Positions 24,003-36,478 of a DNA stretch of 64,000 nt are shown one piece after another. The stretch comes from Acanthaster planci. Lineage: Eukaryota; Echinodermata; Asteroidea; Valvatida; Acanthasteridae. How positions within the stretch are numbered: the stretch's first letter is position 1; each line of letters begins with the position of its first letter. The stretch is from the NCBI RefSeq assembly GCF_001949145.1, contig NW_019091370.1, positions 1,063,601 through 1,127,600 of the forward strand, given 5' to 3'. Below the pieces are notes generated by a model that saw only the letters and a program-made list of their open reading frames with translations, was not told the origin of the DNA and made no database searches. A program made the translations under genes and the position numbers.

Positions 24003-27000
24003 ATGGAAGCGTTCGCTGGCATGAATTTGCTCGACGCCCGCTCAGCGCTCCTCGGCGTAGCGGTGTTCCTGTTGCTGTATCGCCTCCTTCGCCGTCCACC
24101 ACGTAATCTCCCGCCTGGCCCCAGGGGATGGCCGCTGCTTGGCAACCTACCACAACTCGTCAGAGTAAGGGCAGAGCCACACAGATACTTCTCAAAATTA
24201 GCTGACAGGTGAGTGGTTCTGTCACTGAATATGGCGCTGATTTAAACTGCAAAGCAGCGGCTGTTATAGCTCCACGGGAGATCGAGCGCTCCAATTTTAC
24301 AGAGGGGGGAAAACCGTGGTAAATTGTTGGCCTTTGTCCTTATAATGGGACAGAAGAGGTTTTAAAAATGCATTGCTCGGGTGCGTTGAAGGCTGTTCTT
24401 CGTTAGTTTCATCATGTTTTCATGAATGCCTCATACAAAGCTCTTAATTGCCCTTCATTATGTGGCATAACCTCTCAATACATACTCAACCTTAAAAGAG
24501 CAGACGCAATTAAGTTTTCGTGGACAGAATTTTTCTGCAACTTTGTACTCTTTTTCACTGTATGAACACTTTTTAACTCCCATTGGTTAAATGCACTGAA
24601 AGGTGCACTTGAAAAAACAAAAACACTTAAATTGTCCATGCTTTCCTGGACAACTGAGGGCGCTGTTTCCGTGATGTCATCCAGGGAAGATAAAGTTCAT
24701 TGCATAGGATTTTTTGTCTAATTAAAATTGTAAACCCAGAATTTACTTACTGAAAACATTTCTGAAAAAAAGCATCGGTGTTCACTTATTGCTATGCACA
24801 GACAACAAAGAATTAGCAAAGATGAGAGAATTTAGTCCAGCCAAATCTACAAAAATGCATAACTTTTTGTGTGTACAAACCAAAGTAACATTAAAGCTTT
24901 CTTCCAGTGATGACATCACAGTTTTGCTCAGGAATATGGAAACATCATTAGCATAAACCCCAAAAAGCAGCAAAATACCCTTTGAATTAGTGAAAGAGAA
25001 GTTGAAAATAAGGTTAACTGAGACACAAAAGCGCATTTTTAAGACTTGTATTAAAACAATTTGATTGCAGCTACCCTTTCATCGCATGGGCTGAAGCTAA
25101 TCTCAATTTTACAACCATATTACATATTACAATTATATACAATCATATTACAATCTTGAGTATCGAGATACAAATAATAGCCATCCCATATTCAAGACAG
25201 TAAACGCGTACCACTCAGGCGACAACGTCCTTCAAGCTGAAGTTGTACACGTATTCATGATGCATTTCTCTCGGTAGGTACGGTAAAGTGGTCAGTGTGA
25301 AATTGGCGGGAAATTTGATCGTGGTTCTGCACGGAGCTGACGCCATCAGAGAAGCCTTCAACCAGCCCCAGCTGAGTGCCAGGCCAAAACTGTACGTCAG
25401 TGAGAAGCTTCGACCTGGTGTCGGTCAGTGAAATTAAATACAGAATCGCATGACGCGCAGCAATAACTGAACGAGAGTGACATGAGATGATGAAGAGGGA
25501 ACTTTGGAGCTCGAAACAAGCCAGAAATGTTCATGGAAATCTAATTTTCAAAATTTATTCTATCGTTGAACAAAACTGAGGAAAATTGGTGCAAGAATTG
25601 AACTTCATACAAGCAGTGACAGATGGCATGATATACAGCGGAATAAAAAAAGAGTGAGCGTTAAAAACAATTACAGCTGAACACGACCGAAAATTGGTAG
25701 GCCAACCAAACTGATTGGATCAATCCTGCTTACTTGCATGTCTCATTCTCTCCACTCTTAGGTATTTTTGTATCTTCCGGCGAGATCTGGACGGAGATAC
25801 GAAGGTTTTCTTTGACTGTTCTGAGAGGGTTGGGTGTGGGCAAGTCGAGCTTTGAAGAGAACATTGCAACGGAGGCCAATTTCCTGATCGACGAGTGGAA
25901 GAAGGTTGATGGAGCTCCCTTCGACCCCAGACACCTGATTTCACGATCTGTGTCCAACGTCATCTGCGCCGTAGTATTTGGCGAGAGGTTTCAGTACACC
26001 GACGTAAACTTTAGACGTCTCATCCAGTACACAGATGATGTTTTCGAGCAGATTGGCGCAGGGGGCGCCATTGAATTCTCGCCGCTTTTCGCAAAACTGA
26101 CATTCTTACCTTTTGTCCGGAAGTATAGGGATGCAGCCCAGGCGCTAATCGATCAGATTTTCCTGATGGTTGACGTCCACAACCAGGACTTCGACGCAGA
26201 CAACATTCGCGATTTCACTGACGCGTTCAAGAAAGAGGAAACCAAACATGGCGGCACGTCTGAAGTCTTCAATGAAAACAACATGCGGCAGGTAGTTGGC
26301 GACCTGTTCGTGGCTGGAAGTGAGACTACCTCGACAACTCTTCGATGGAGTTTGCTCTACATGATGGCTTACCCCCAGGTACAGGCCCACGTGCAGAAGG
26401 AGTTAGATGAGGTGACTAAACGAAACCGATTCCCCAGGATGTCTGACAAGCCAGACCTGCCCTACACTGAGGCGGTTATCTGTGAGATCCAACGCATCAG
26501 TACCATCGTTCCGCTGGCTGTGCCTCACATCTCTTCCGAGGATACAACGCTGTTTGGGTACGTGAAGTGAATACGTAGGACTGAAAGGGGTGACATATGA
26601 TGGTATACTTAAGGCCACTTTGCAAAAAAGACCATGGAATTTTTTTCCAGTTTTTAGCCTGTCAAAATCTCAATCAACCATTTTGTGGATCGTTTACATC
26701 CCACAAAACCTTGCAATCGAAGCGCACCATTCTCGAAGTCTTCAATTATGCGCCAAGCAAAAACTTCTCAGATTGATTACTATCAACAAGGTGCAAGTAG
26801 CCTTCTGTCTGGTCATTTCAATTTCCTATCCAAATCGTTTTAACGTAAGTCAGGGCACAGTTTAATTATTTTTAACTATCACTTCAGATACGACATTCCA
26901 AAGGGAACTGTAGTTCTGTCCAACTTGTGGCACAGCCACTACGATCCTACGATTTGGAAAGAGCCTGAGGCGTTTCGTCCGGAGCGGTTCCTGGACGACA

Positions 27001-27988
27001 ATCAAAAAGTTATTACCTGTGAAGAGTTGACTCCCTTTGGGATGGGTGAGTACATGTACATCGTATTTATCCACTGTATGTGGACTCTGCACAAAAACAC
27101 AAAGTAGATCCAGAGCTAGGTTTTCAGTCACAAGAGCTTCAGTGCGGGCACACGCCGCGCAAGTTCTTGCCAACGTAAGGCGCGGAGAACAGGCAACCTA
27201 CGGGCAAAGACTGGAGGCAGACAAAATTGAGGATCCTCGCCTTGAGAGGTGAACCTTCTGACAAATCTGCGTCTGTTGACATGCGTTCTGCTGAAACTCC
27301 TGAGGAATCTCACTCCGTCCCTGAGTCCATGAGGCTGACTTCACCCCATGCAACTTGTTTGCACCGGAATAAACATAACCTTATTGATTTCCATTAAAAC
27401 ATTGGAAATGGAAACCTGTGCGGTCGCTTTGGCTTCGCGCGCAATGGGTGATAATTTTCTGTTACTCTCTCGAGTGTGCATTTTCTCTTGAACGGAGGCC
27501 GTGAAGGTTTAGTCTGGTAACTTTAACGTACAAGTATCTGTAGACGTACATACAATTATTGTCCATTTTACTGAAACATACTTCGCTGCTTATTCCACAA
27601 AACTTTGGAAGACTAGAGACACCTGTGAAGATAATGAGGTGGAGTTCAGTTTTAGGGTTGATGTCAAATAAGTACCTCTACCGTGTAAATATTCTCGTAA
27701 TCCTGTGGAATCTAGCACTGGGTGGGACTCGAACTGGGTCAGAAACGAGAAAAGTTTATATATATAAAAAAAACCCAGTCTGAACACTGTGTCCTTTATT
27801 TTCCAGGTCGGCGCATCTGCCTGGGTGAGCATCTCGCTAGGATGGAGCTCTTCATCTTCTTCACCCTCCTCCTCCACGAGTTCACCTTCAAGAATCCTCC
27901 AGATGCTCCGCCCGTCACCCTTGAAGGAATTAATAACGCGACCTGGGCGCCAAAGGATTTCAAAGTTTGCGCCGTCCCTCGAGGTTGA
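24003..27988 (+). CDS. CYP2-like: CYP2-clan cytochrome P450 (gene 3)
   Basis: Five exons: 24003-24208, 25278-25423, 25762-26557, 26888-27045, 27807-27988. Total 1488 nt, 495 residues, in phase throughout. Motifs: NLPPGPRGWPLLG, I-helix AGSETT, EIQR, FRPERF, and haem loop FGMGRRICLG with Cys near residue 440. The start at 24003 aligns with those of genes 1 and 2; an in-frame ATG at 23943 would add 20 residues before the anchor and is less likely. Exon 4 ends in an ordinary GT donor (G|GTGAGT) where genes 1 and 2 have GC. The sequence looks fully functional. It converges tail-to-tail with the minus-strand C18orf21 homologue, whose stop is 516 bases downstream. Confidence 0.93.
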
Positions 27989-28503
27989 CGAGTAGAACAA
28001 GATGGCTGAGAATCATTGCATGGACATGTATCAACCTCTTGCTTGATGTTGACATCAAAACGTAACATGTAAAAGTACACAGAATATCAATCATAACTGT
28101 AAACAGGCCGCGTTACTCGTGTTCAACTTACTGCACCGACTCTTTAGGTGAAACGCTCTCTATACCAATGCATGGATGCTATTTGAGATAGTCCTGGGTT
28201 TAAAATGTTGAGGTCACTCTTTACAGAATGGAAACACGATCTTTTCAGTGGGGAAACAATTATTTTTTTGCTGGCTGTTGTACCTTTTAGCAATCAACAG
28301 AAATTATTCAAGATGCGATATTGTATACAGGATAACCTTACAAAACAACCTCAGTCTTTTGCGGATTAGACATGCATATTCATGTACATTTAACCAGAAC
28401 TGCTGGAGGTCAGTGAAATGCTGGACCTGAACAAATTCTTCAACCTGTTGAACTGTTTCCTTTGGAGCAAAAGGCATACATGTAGACTGATGCAAAACTG
28501 TCC

Positions 28504-30427
28504 TCAGAGTGAAATGAGGAAATCCTTGAGAGGCGACTGAGAGGCGGCTTTCTCCCGCCTGGCTCCGGCCAGAAGTCGTTGCAGTTGCTGGTGCTTCTGC
28601 TTGTTGAGATTTCGCGCCTTCCTGGCGGAGGTCGACAACGTTCCAGCTGAGGCACTCAGCCCTTGCGAGGTGGGTGTAAGAAACGGGGATGGAATTTTTC
28701 TGTTGTTTAGACAAAAAGACATGCGTCAATCAATTCTAAGCATTCTGACACGTCTCAATCATTAATAGAAAAGCTCGGTAAGAAAATGAAAAGTGAGATA
28801 ATCTGGAACGTCACTGTATTAATAGATCATCAGGTGAAATGGAACCGGTTTAAGTGCAGTGAAAAGGGCGTCTAGATGATCCTTTTTTTTTTGAGTCAAT
28901 CAGTCAACGATTAAGAAAAACAGACATGGGGAAATCTTTCTCAAGATAAATAAAATTAAAGCAACTTTGCAATACAGAGTTTAATCCCCAGTCGAGTCCG
29001 GGATCCGAGTACATGCAGTTTATGCTCTATACTAGATAACATTTTAGCTCACTGGCCCAATCACAGATGTCATCCTCTGGCTTCCAATAAGACATGCTTT
29101 ATAGGACTTTGGCCAATCGCGCACCTGCTCTGTTGGGCTTGCTTCCGTGAGAAGTCTTGTCTCGGTGTGACAGGTGAACGTGAGTTGTTTCCCCTTGATT
29201 GCAGTGATTCCTGTTGGAGTCTTCTCTTGGCAGCCAGCGTCCTGCGTCCCTCCTGCTTTGGTGGAGGGACGGCCCGCTTGCTGCCAGGAATCTTAGCCGT
29301 GCCACTGCAAGCCTTGCACTTCACGCACTGCAAACCACACCAAACGTTATACTTCAGTAGATGACAAATTGCGCAGTATTGATGAACTTTTACACGTTGT
29401 GCAATATTTTCTATTCACTGAACACAATATGTACAGAGCAATGCGTTAGTTATTCTCAAAGAAATAATCATGCCCCGAGAACAAAGACTTTGTTGACTCT
29501 TGACCGCGTGTTGGCTTGCACACTTAGAGCCGATACCTACGTCTTATTGTTCAAAAGGACTCGAATTCAAATCCGGACAGTAGTCGAGTGGAAAATCGGG
29601 GGGGAAACCTTAAGACATCCATGGTGCACATACCACTTTCGTTCGACTCTCCGTCCATCTTTTCAGGTGACTCGCTTTTTGTAGGGATAGACTGGCCAAT
29701 CCGTGTTCGGTCGCCTTCCTCTTGGATTTAGCGATGCGTCCGGAGAGGCGAAGCTTTGGGGAGAGTCTGGTTGAGTGATTGCCCGGTCGGAGGAGGTTGA
29801 AGCAGTGCGAGCAATACAACAAAGACGCAGTTTGGCCATCTAAGAAGACACAATATCCATGAACAAAAATGCCTCACTGCTGTTCTGATACATGTACCGA
29901 TAACACTCCATTCCTGGACCAACAGCAGGTCCACATTAAGAAGCATGCAAGGATACATACATGATAAGCAGTACACGTGTGAGCCCCAAGCTGGACCACG
30001 AGAGGGTGCAATTTTCTTAGCAACAGAGGCTCCTTTGGTCGGGACTGAATTACTGGTTCACGAACGACTAAGAAATGTACGCGTTACGGTTGCATCGCTA
30101 TAAATGAACACTCTAGATCAATGTGGCTCTTTTCAACCGATGAGGGGGTGCTTCTGCTCGAGGGAGGCAGTAACGACGAAACGGGATAACCGTAATGATA
30201 TATGGAGAAAAGAGGCTAAATTGCCGACGAGTTGCATATGCCGCATGATGAGCTTAACCGTTCCAATTCAGTGGGAGGGAGATTTAATTCGAATCTAAAT
30301 CATAAATCATGTGTGGAGCAGGCTGACCAACCCAGGATGTCGATATTCATGTACATGTACACATTTATGTTATGAAGTCCACTCACCAACTCTAGCGTTG
30401 GATGGTGTCGCTCCGTGAAACTTTGAT
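28504..30427 (-). CDS. C18orf21: C18orf21 / UPF0711 family protein (5' end not found)
   Basis: Exons 30427-30387 (41 nt), 29839-29634, 29327-29125, 28699-28504, joined in consistent phases. Two CxxC pairs, CSHC and CKAC, bracket a basic region and look like a split zinc-ribbon. Further matches to human C18orf21, compared from memory, are the RLSPKLRLSG stretch after the first CxxC, SPFLTPTS, HQQLQRLL and the terminal KDFLISL. The human protein is small and nuclear/nucleolar; I recall recent work linking it to RNase MRP as a relative of the Snm1/Rpp21 zinc-ribbon subunits, which should be verified. The exon encoding the initiator Met was not identified: the 41-nt exon enters in phase 2 with no upstream partner visible. 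A dispersed repeat lies in the intron at 29980-30166. Confidence 0.8.
29980..30166 (+). repeat. Dispersed repeat family R1, copy 1
   Basis: Begins with GCCCCAAGCTGGACCACGAG and ends in GATGAGGGGGTGCTTCTGCT. It matches 43033-43216 (inverted) over its whole length and 55225-55374 over the latter part. No coding capacity. It could be a SINE or MITE; no tail or terminal repeat is obvious. Confidence 0.7.
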
Positions 30428-31655
30428 CTGAAAAGGAGAAAAATATTGCATCAACGCAGATGTTGAGACACTACGAAAAGCTATCCATCTAAGTTGACTT
30501 GAGCAACGAACGTCTTCTAGGGCCCATGTGTTGATACTTAGTTGCCAACGTATTCGGATGCATCCAATTTGGTATTCATATTCCGTGGAAGCTTGGAAAT
30601 TTCATGCACTCTTAAGTCTCAAAATAAAATTGCATGTACGTGTAACTATATATATGTACATGTATCAGGACATTTATTTGCATATTTCTAGAAATTTCTT
30701 TCTTGGTCTGCCCTAATACAATAAAAAAATCCATGTTTTCATTGCATGTCCCATCAAACATGAGTTTTCGTCAGCCTTCACATGGAGAAAATAACACACA
30801 AACATGTCATTAGCCACATACGTACATGGAGTCAGACTTTATTTAGACCCACGAAGTTGCATATTTTAACGGCCCAACTGAGAGTGCCCCACAGAATTAT
30901 GACAATTCATTTAAGGATAACTCGCCAAAAGCTTGAATAAAAACGTAACAAGGCTCGCCACGTGCAAGACGATTTCAGCTGAATTACTACTGTTAATTAG
31001 CACCGGTGACCTTGCGAAGAAATTGTACAGATACAACAAACCATCACACTCCATCCGACACATCATTGTACAAGTACCACCATGAATTGTCACTTGTCCA
31101 ATTATTGTGGAAAAATCTGTATGAAGACACATTTCATGATGCAAACAGCAAAGACTGAGAAATATATAATTCATAAAACTCATACAACACTTCAATTACG
31201 TATACACGTTTTTACAGTTTTACGACGGAATTACGGCGCAAACTATTTTATATTACGGAAAATACAAATCAAAGAAGTTGAGCCATATTGCTACGTGTTA
31301 ATGTCTGGTTCCAGTGTAAACTTTCCTTGACTGAAGCATATCAAGTATTTAAAACACAAGGTCCTTGTCAAATTTAATTTTAATCCATGTTTGGTGTGCA
31401 TGAAATGCATTGACAAGTACGCTGTTCCTATGCTATGAGTGTCGCCACTAGAAATGGAGCATCATTTGTGGGAGGCAAGACAAAGCTATCACACTTGCAG
31501 ACACAACAACCATCCAAAGAAACAAGCAGTTTTCATCCCAATCCTGCTTCCCCCATCTTTTGTTTTGTCATCATCTTACTGTTTTCCCCACTTTTGCCGT
31601 ATGAGGGACAAGCGCCACCCGCTCCTTACAACGTCCAATGATAAATAGGCCTCAT

Positions 31656-32820
31656 TCACGTTGTGAGCGGGGCAGCAAGACGAGGAAAGAGACGCCTGCG
31701 ACATCTGGGATGATCGGACGACCTCCTGAAGCGCGGCAGGCGCACGGGGCGGTTCATCACACGGCGTGTCGGCAGCACAAGGACGCGGGCCGCAAGCAAC
31801 TGGCTAAGCTGCTCGCTCACGACTTGAAGCAACTCTCGCAGTGACTTGGGACGGCGGTCGGGCTTGGAGCCAGCGGGAGAGGGGTATTCGGCCAACTGGT
31901 TCAACCACCCTCGCACTGTACTCAGCGCTGTAACAAGGAAAAACGGTACAAGAAGAACACATTAACTAATGACCTTGGCCAGTACACGTAGACAATGAAA
32001 CTAATGAAGTTCGTATGATACCACACTTTATGTATTATCTTCAGTATCCTGACGAAAAGTTGTCCAGGTGCCAATATATCACGGCCATTTAGTCTGCATT
32101 ATCCCACAACAGGAGTTGCTTTTACACCTTTAGGTGTATTTTTCCCTCTTCACGTTCAACCCCAATTTCGGTGTGGGCTAAACTACGGTACACATGCAGA
32201 TCTCAATACATGTAATTGGCAATATCCCCCCCCAACCTTCAACTTCAAATCTTATTTTTGTCATATCAACATAAATCTTTAGTGAAATTGTACCGAAGAT
32301 TTGAGCAGGATTTAATAGGTTTTTAACAACAGGGTCAAGTTCTGATTACACAAATCAGACTTCACTTGCCTAGTTTGGGGGCAGCTTCTGCTAGACCAGG
32401 CACTGCGTCCAGGAGGTGCCGCCGGATGGCATTCACGGAGGCGTCACACCGGTCAATCCAGGACAGGAATTGATTCCGTCTGCGCTCCACGCTGGACTTG
32501 ACGTAGCTCTGGATGGTTGACGAGATCTCGGGGAACCGCAGGGGGAGAAGCCCGCGTAGATGCAAGGTTGGACGCCCGGAGGCGGAGTTCCCCTCGGCGT
32601 TCTTCGCGGATGACCACTCACGAAGGCACCACTTGTGCCTGCAATTGCAGACGGGACTAGGACGGCCGGCCGGTGGTGCTACCCGGCGTGTCATGGAAGG
32701 GGCTGTATCATCGCTGTTGAAGATCCAGCTGAGGTCAGGCTCAGTCTGGCTAAATTCATCAGACTGACAGTCAAGTTTGAAGTGTTGGCTGGAGGACTCA
32801 ACTGTCTGGTCGCACATCAT
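31656..32820 (-). CDS. Two-exon gene of unknown function
   Basis: Exons 32820-32370 and 31927-31656 give 723 nt, 240 residues. I do not recognise the protein. Residues 1-60 are acidic and Ser-rich (MMCDQTVESSS, SWIFNSDD). A short Cys pair lies at VCNCRHKWCLREW. The centre looks helical (FPEISSTIQSYVKSSVERRR, FLSWIDRCDASVNAIRRHLL), and so does SLRELLQVVSEQLSQLLAA. The C-terminus is strongly basic (RPVRLPRFRRSS, RCRRRLFPRL). The best splice uses a GC donor (CTAG|GCAAGT) and a TTACAG acceptor; this is the only join I found that keeps the second exon open. Composition suggests a nuclear protein, which is inference. It lies upstream of the C18orf21 homologue on the same strand and ends before the assembly gap. 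Confidence 0.6.
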
Positions 32821-33118
32821 GACACAAGTACATGTACTGTCTGACTACGAAAGAGGTATGAAGACTGTGCACCTGATCCCTCTGAGAGGTATTGGCGCTT
32901 TCTTTGGTCTTTCCGAGTACAATGAGGGCACTAGAGTGTGAATTTGACGCCCGTTGGACCTAGCCGCGCCTTTGCTTCAAAGGAACCGCCGTGGAAGTCG
33001 GATAGCAATCAGCCGAACCTTGATGTGCCGACTGATTAGCACCTCAGTCGTAATCTCTTCATTTTGGCTGGCTGACTGCTATCACCAGCCAATCACGTTA
33101 AAGGGAGTCCCAGTGTGA

Positions 33119-33754
33119 NNNNNNNNNNNNNNNNNNNNNNNNNNNNNNNNNNNNNNNNNNNNNNNNNNNNNNNNNNNNNNNNNNNNNNNNNNNNNNNNNN
33201 NNNNNNNNNNNNNNNNNNNNNNNNNNNNNNNNNNNNNNNNNNNNNNNNNNNNNNNNNNNNNNNNNNNNNNNNNNNNNNNNNNNNNNNNNNNNNNNNNNNN
33301 NNNNNNNNNNNNNNNNNNNNNNNNNNNNNNNNNNNNNNNNNNNNNNNNNNNNNNNNNNNNNNNNNNNNNNNNNNNNNNNNNNNNNNNNNNNNNNNNNNNN
33401 NNNNNNNNNNNNNNNNNNNNNNNNNNNNNNNNNNNNNNNNNNNNNNNNNNNNNNNNNNNNNNNNNNNNNNNNNNNNNNNNNNNNNNNNNNNNNNNNNNNN
33501 NNNNNNNNNNNNNNNNNNNNNNNNNNNNNNNNNNNNNNNNNNNNNNNNNNNNNNNNNNNNNNNNNNNNNNNNNNNNNNNNNNNNNNNNNNNNNNNNNNNN
33601 NNNNNNNNNNNNNNNNNNNNNNNNNNNNNNNNNNNNNNNNNNNNNNNNNNNNNNNNNNNNNNNNNNNNNNNNNNNNNNNNNNNNNNNNNNNNNNNNNNNN
33701 NNNNNNNNNNNNNNNNNNNNNNNNNNNNNNNNNNNNNNNNNNNNNNNNNNNNNN
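33119..33754. other. Assembly gap (636 Ns)
   Basis: Run of N. Any sequence here, including the promoter or an upstream exon of the minus-strand unknown gene, is missing. The long X-only reading frame across it is not a gene. Confidence 1.
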
Positions 33755-36467
33755 CTGATTTAATTGGTTGTCACAAATGACCCGGCCTGGTCAGACGAGA
33801 CAAGGCGCATCTACGCAATCGTCACGAAAAGTTAAAACCTGAATTATTCTATACCACCAACTGCAACGACAACTGAGCTTATAAAACTCGAGACAATCTA
33901 AACGAATCTCAAACAAAGGCTTCTTAAAACATCCTTTTCGTGTATGTACACTATCGAGGTCAGTTTGGGGAAGAACACTGAATTCATACACTGTGCTGTC
34001 CTGGACTTGTTTTTATTAATGACATTAAAAGTCATTCTGACCGGCACTGGTGTACGTGGTTTAATATACGGGTACATGTAAATAAATTGCATGTACTGTG
34101 TGTTCCACTGCACGTACAAAGACTACTTACATGTATGAAGTTGGAGTTGTACTTTTCTGTTGGTTTAGGCTGTCGCCTCTTGCAGGTGTTTTTTGCTAGG
34201 AAAATGTCAATGATGGGGCTGATACAGACTGTTGAAAACGTTGCCTTATGTTAATTTTGTAAATCAGTCCATGATTGTGTCACAGTCGAGTTACATATAA
34301 GTAACAGGTTAAACAAAGACAAAGGAATGCTTTTGTAACATAGTTTGTAACTTAGCTCAAGACTGGATGACTTGTGATGGAACTCAACTACAACACTGAT
34401 GTCGGTTAAGAAGTAAAGCTTGCCAGGCAAACAAAATTCCCTTGTTTTACTCTGGTGGGCTGATACCACAACAGTTTCAAGGCAAGACTACAGAGGAATT
34501 TATTCACATAAAAACATTAGACATACACCATCTTCTACCTTGATCCCAGATGAAAGCCCTGACCTTTTGACCAATGAACCTTGACTGGAAACGCTCAACC
34601 AGGTTTGCACAGAAAGGGGATGAGATTAGGGTTACTGAACCACCTTAGAAGTTAGAATAGCATTTGGGGATTTGGCAAAAATATTGTTTGGAAATTGCCG
34701 TTTTGCAGTATACAAAAAAGAACACTGGGATCTCTGCATTGAAGGAAATATGCCGACAATGTCAAGTCAAGATTGGTTTGTTAGCGTTGACAAAACCAAT
34801 GGACAGTACTGGATCGGTTGATTGATCAAATTTGGGTCAACTCATGCTGGAGTCAACTAGTGCCCGAGTTATCTTGTACCGAGTCAGCTCGTATCGACAG
34901 TTCAACTCTTACTGAGTTGGTAAACAGTTGATTTGTTTGACATCCGAAATACAGAGTTGTCTTGGCACGATCAGGCGTAGCGTACTGTGGGTGGGCTTGG
35001 GTACGAGTTGACTCGGGCATAATTTGACCCATTTCCGACTGATTGTGCTGCATACCCTCATAGAACTACGGTATGGAACTCAGCTCCTCTTGAAGAGGAG
35101 CCCCATATCAGCCATTGGATACTAGTGCATGTGAGTGCGTTGTCGCACAGTAAACCCTTCCTGTTGAGCGGCTTTGTGCACCTAACGGCTGTTGCTTGTC
35201 TTCCTTCAATTTGGGCATAAATAATGAGGAGCCCTGTGATTGGTCAGTATGACTCCCAGTGTGCTGCAGCCAACTGGCATTTCAACCAGCGCGGCTAAGA
35301 ATTGCACACACGTACGGAAAGTGGCTGTACCCAATTTCCATGTCTTGTGTATTGATCGCAGCCATAGTCAACCATTTGGTCGTGGCTCGTCTTCGCAAGT
35401 ACACATGTGAACTGCATGACTCTCAGTCACTGATCAGGAAATATTTGCAACTTTTTTTGAAACGGCATTGTTTTGTCCCTTTTCTGTCTTGGTACTCAAA
35501 ACAAAGGTATGTAAGCTACCTTACATAAAACTCTTGGGGGAAATGAAGCAACATGTCTAAGGGTACACAACTCGAATGGAACCACTGTTCATGCCCTGTC
35601 AAACTTCATGCAAAGCCTATGGCAGAAAAGGCTCTTTTTCTGTGGGGTTCGTGGGAGAGGAGCCGAAGTTAGACCCCACAGTTATGGGGGTAATCGATAG
35701 GTCCATATATGCAACTCCGATCAATCAACCAATTGGACAAATTTTACCATCATGGTAATGTAGGGCCTATACTGTACATGTATGTACATGTACGTGATGT
35801 AAACACAAGCTCACAAGCTTCAACTGCATCACGCATGTCTATACTATCCTAGTATTAACATGGCCAGGCTAGCTATAATGTGTTTACCTTTATCCGTGGC
35901 ATTCGGCGGTGCAAGGTACATGTAAACCCATGACAGGACGCCTGGCCCACAATGTACTAGTCCACAATACATTTACATCATACGAATTTAAATTTGTAAA
36001 CAAAACAATGAACTGTGTGTGTTAATGTTTAGAATTTAGCCGAGGCTACGCCTATTTATACTCACATTAAATATTGTGAAAGTTTTGGATTCTTTTCTGC
36101 ATACAGGTTCCCAGAGGCCCATAAGAACCTCAACTTCAGCTTTTTGTCGCTGTCCTTCAGCAGCTCACGATCCTGAACTGACATTTTTCAATTCAATTAT
36201 AGATGCATTTGAGGTTCACCTCTTCTCCTTGCACACGTGCATACAGCACAAAATTTCCATGTGAAATTGCTCCTCTTTCAAAATGTCTTTTGTGTGAATA
36301 AGTATGTTAATGAAATTTATAGTGCAGTAATTCAAGGGTGAAATAAAATAAAAATTAAAAAATTGAAACTACAATTCTTTTGTTGGGGACACTTCAAATT
36401 TTGTAGTAAATACAAATTTCTTTAATGTGCAGATTGTGAAAGATTGCAAACAAATGAATGTTTCAAA
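33755..36467. other. Intergenic region before PIGU
   Basis: No gene seen. A loose inverted repeat lies at about 34825-35045: GGGTCAACTCATGC and GAGTCAACT mirrored by AGTTGACTCGGGCAT and TTGACCC. GTACATGTAC-type runs occur near 35770-35790. Open frames such as 35259-35528 have no recognisable features. Confidence 0.5.
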
Positions 36468-36478
36468 ATGGCGGCGCC
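36461..36478 (+). promoter_or_regulatory. YY1-like element over the PIGU start codon
   Basis: The start codon is embedded in CAAAATGGCGGCG, a match to the AAnATGGCGGC consensus for the zinc-finger factor YY1. This motif is known to overlap start sites of vertebrate housekeeping genes. Use as a promoter element here is inference. Confidence 0.4.

Noticed and set aside
32362-32370. Reading through the first exon of the unknown gene to a nearby TGA, or using the GT three bases later
   Set aside because: The GT alternative puts a stop into the next exon; only the GC donor keeps the second exon open.
33115-33780. 221-residue frame
   Set aside because: Consists of Ns from the assembly gap.
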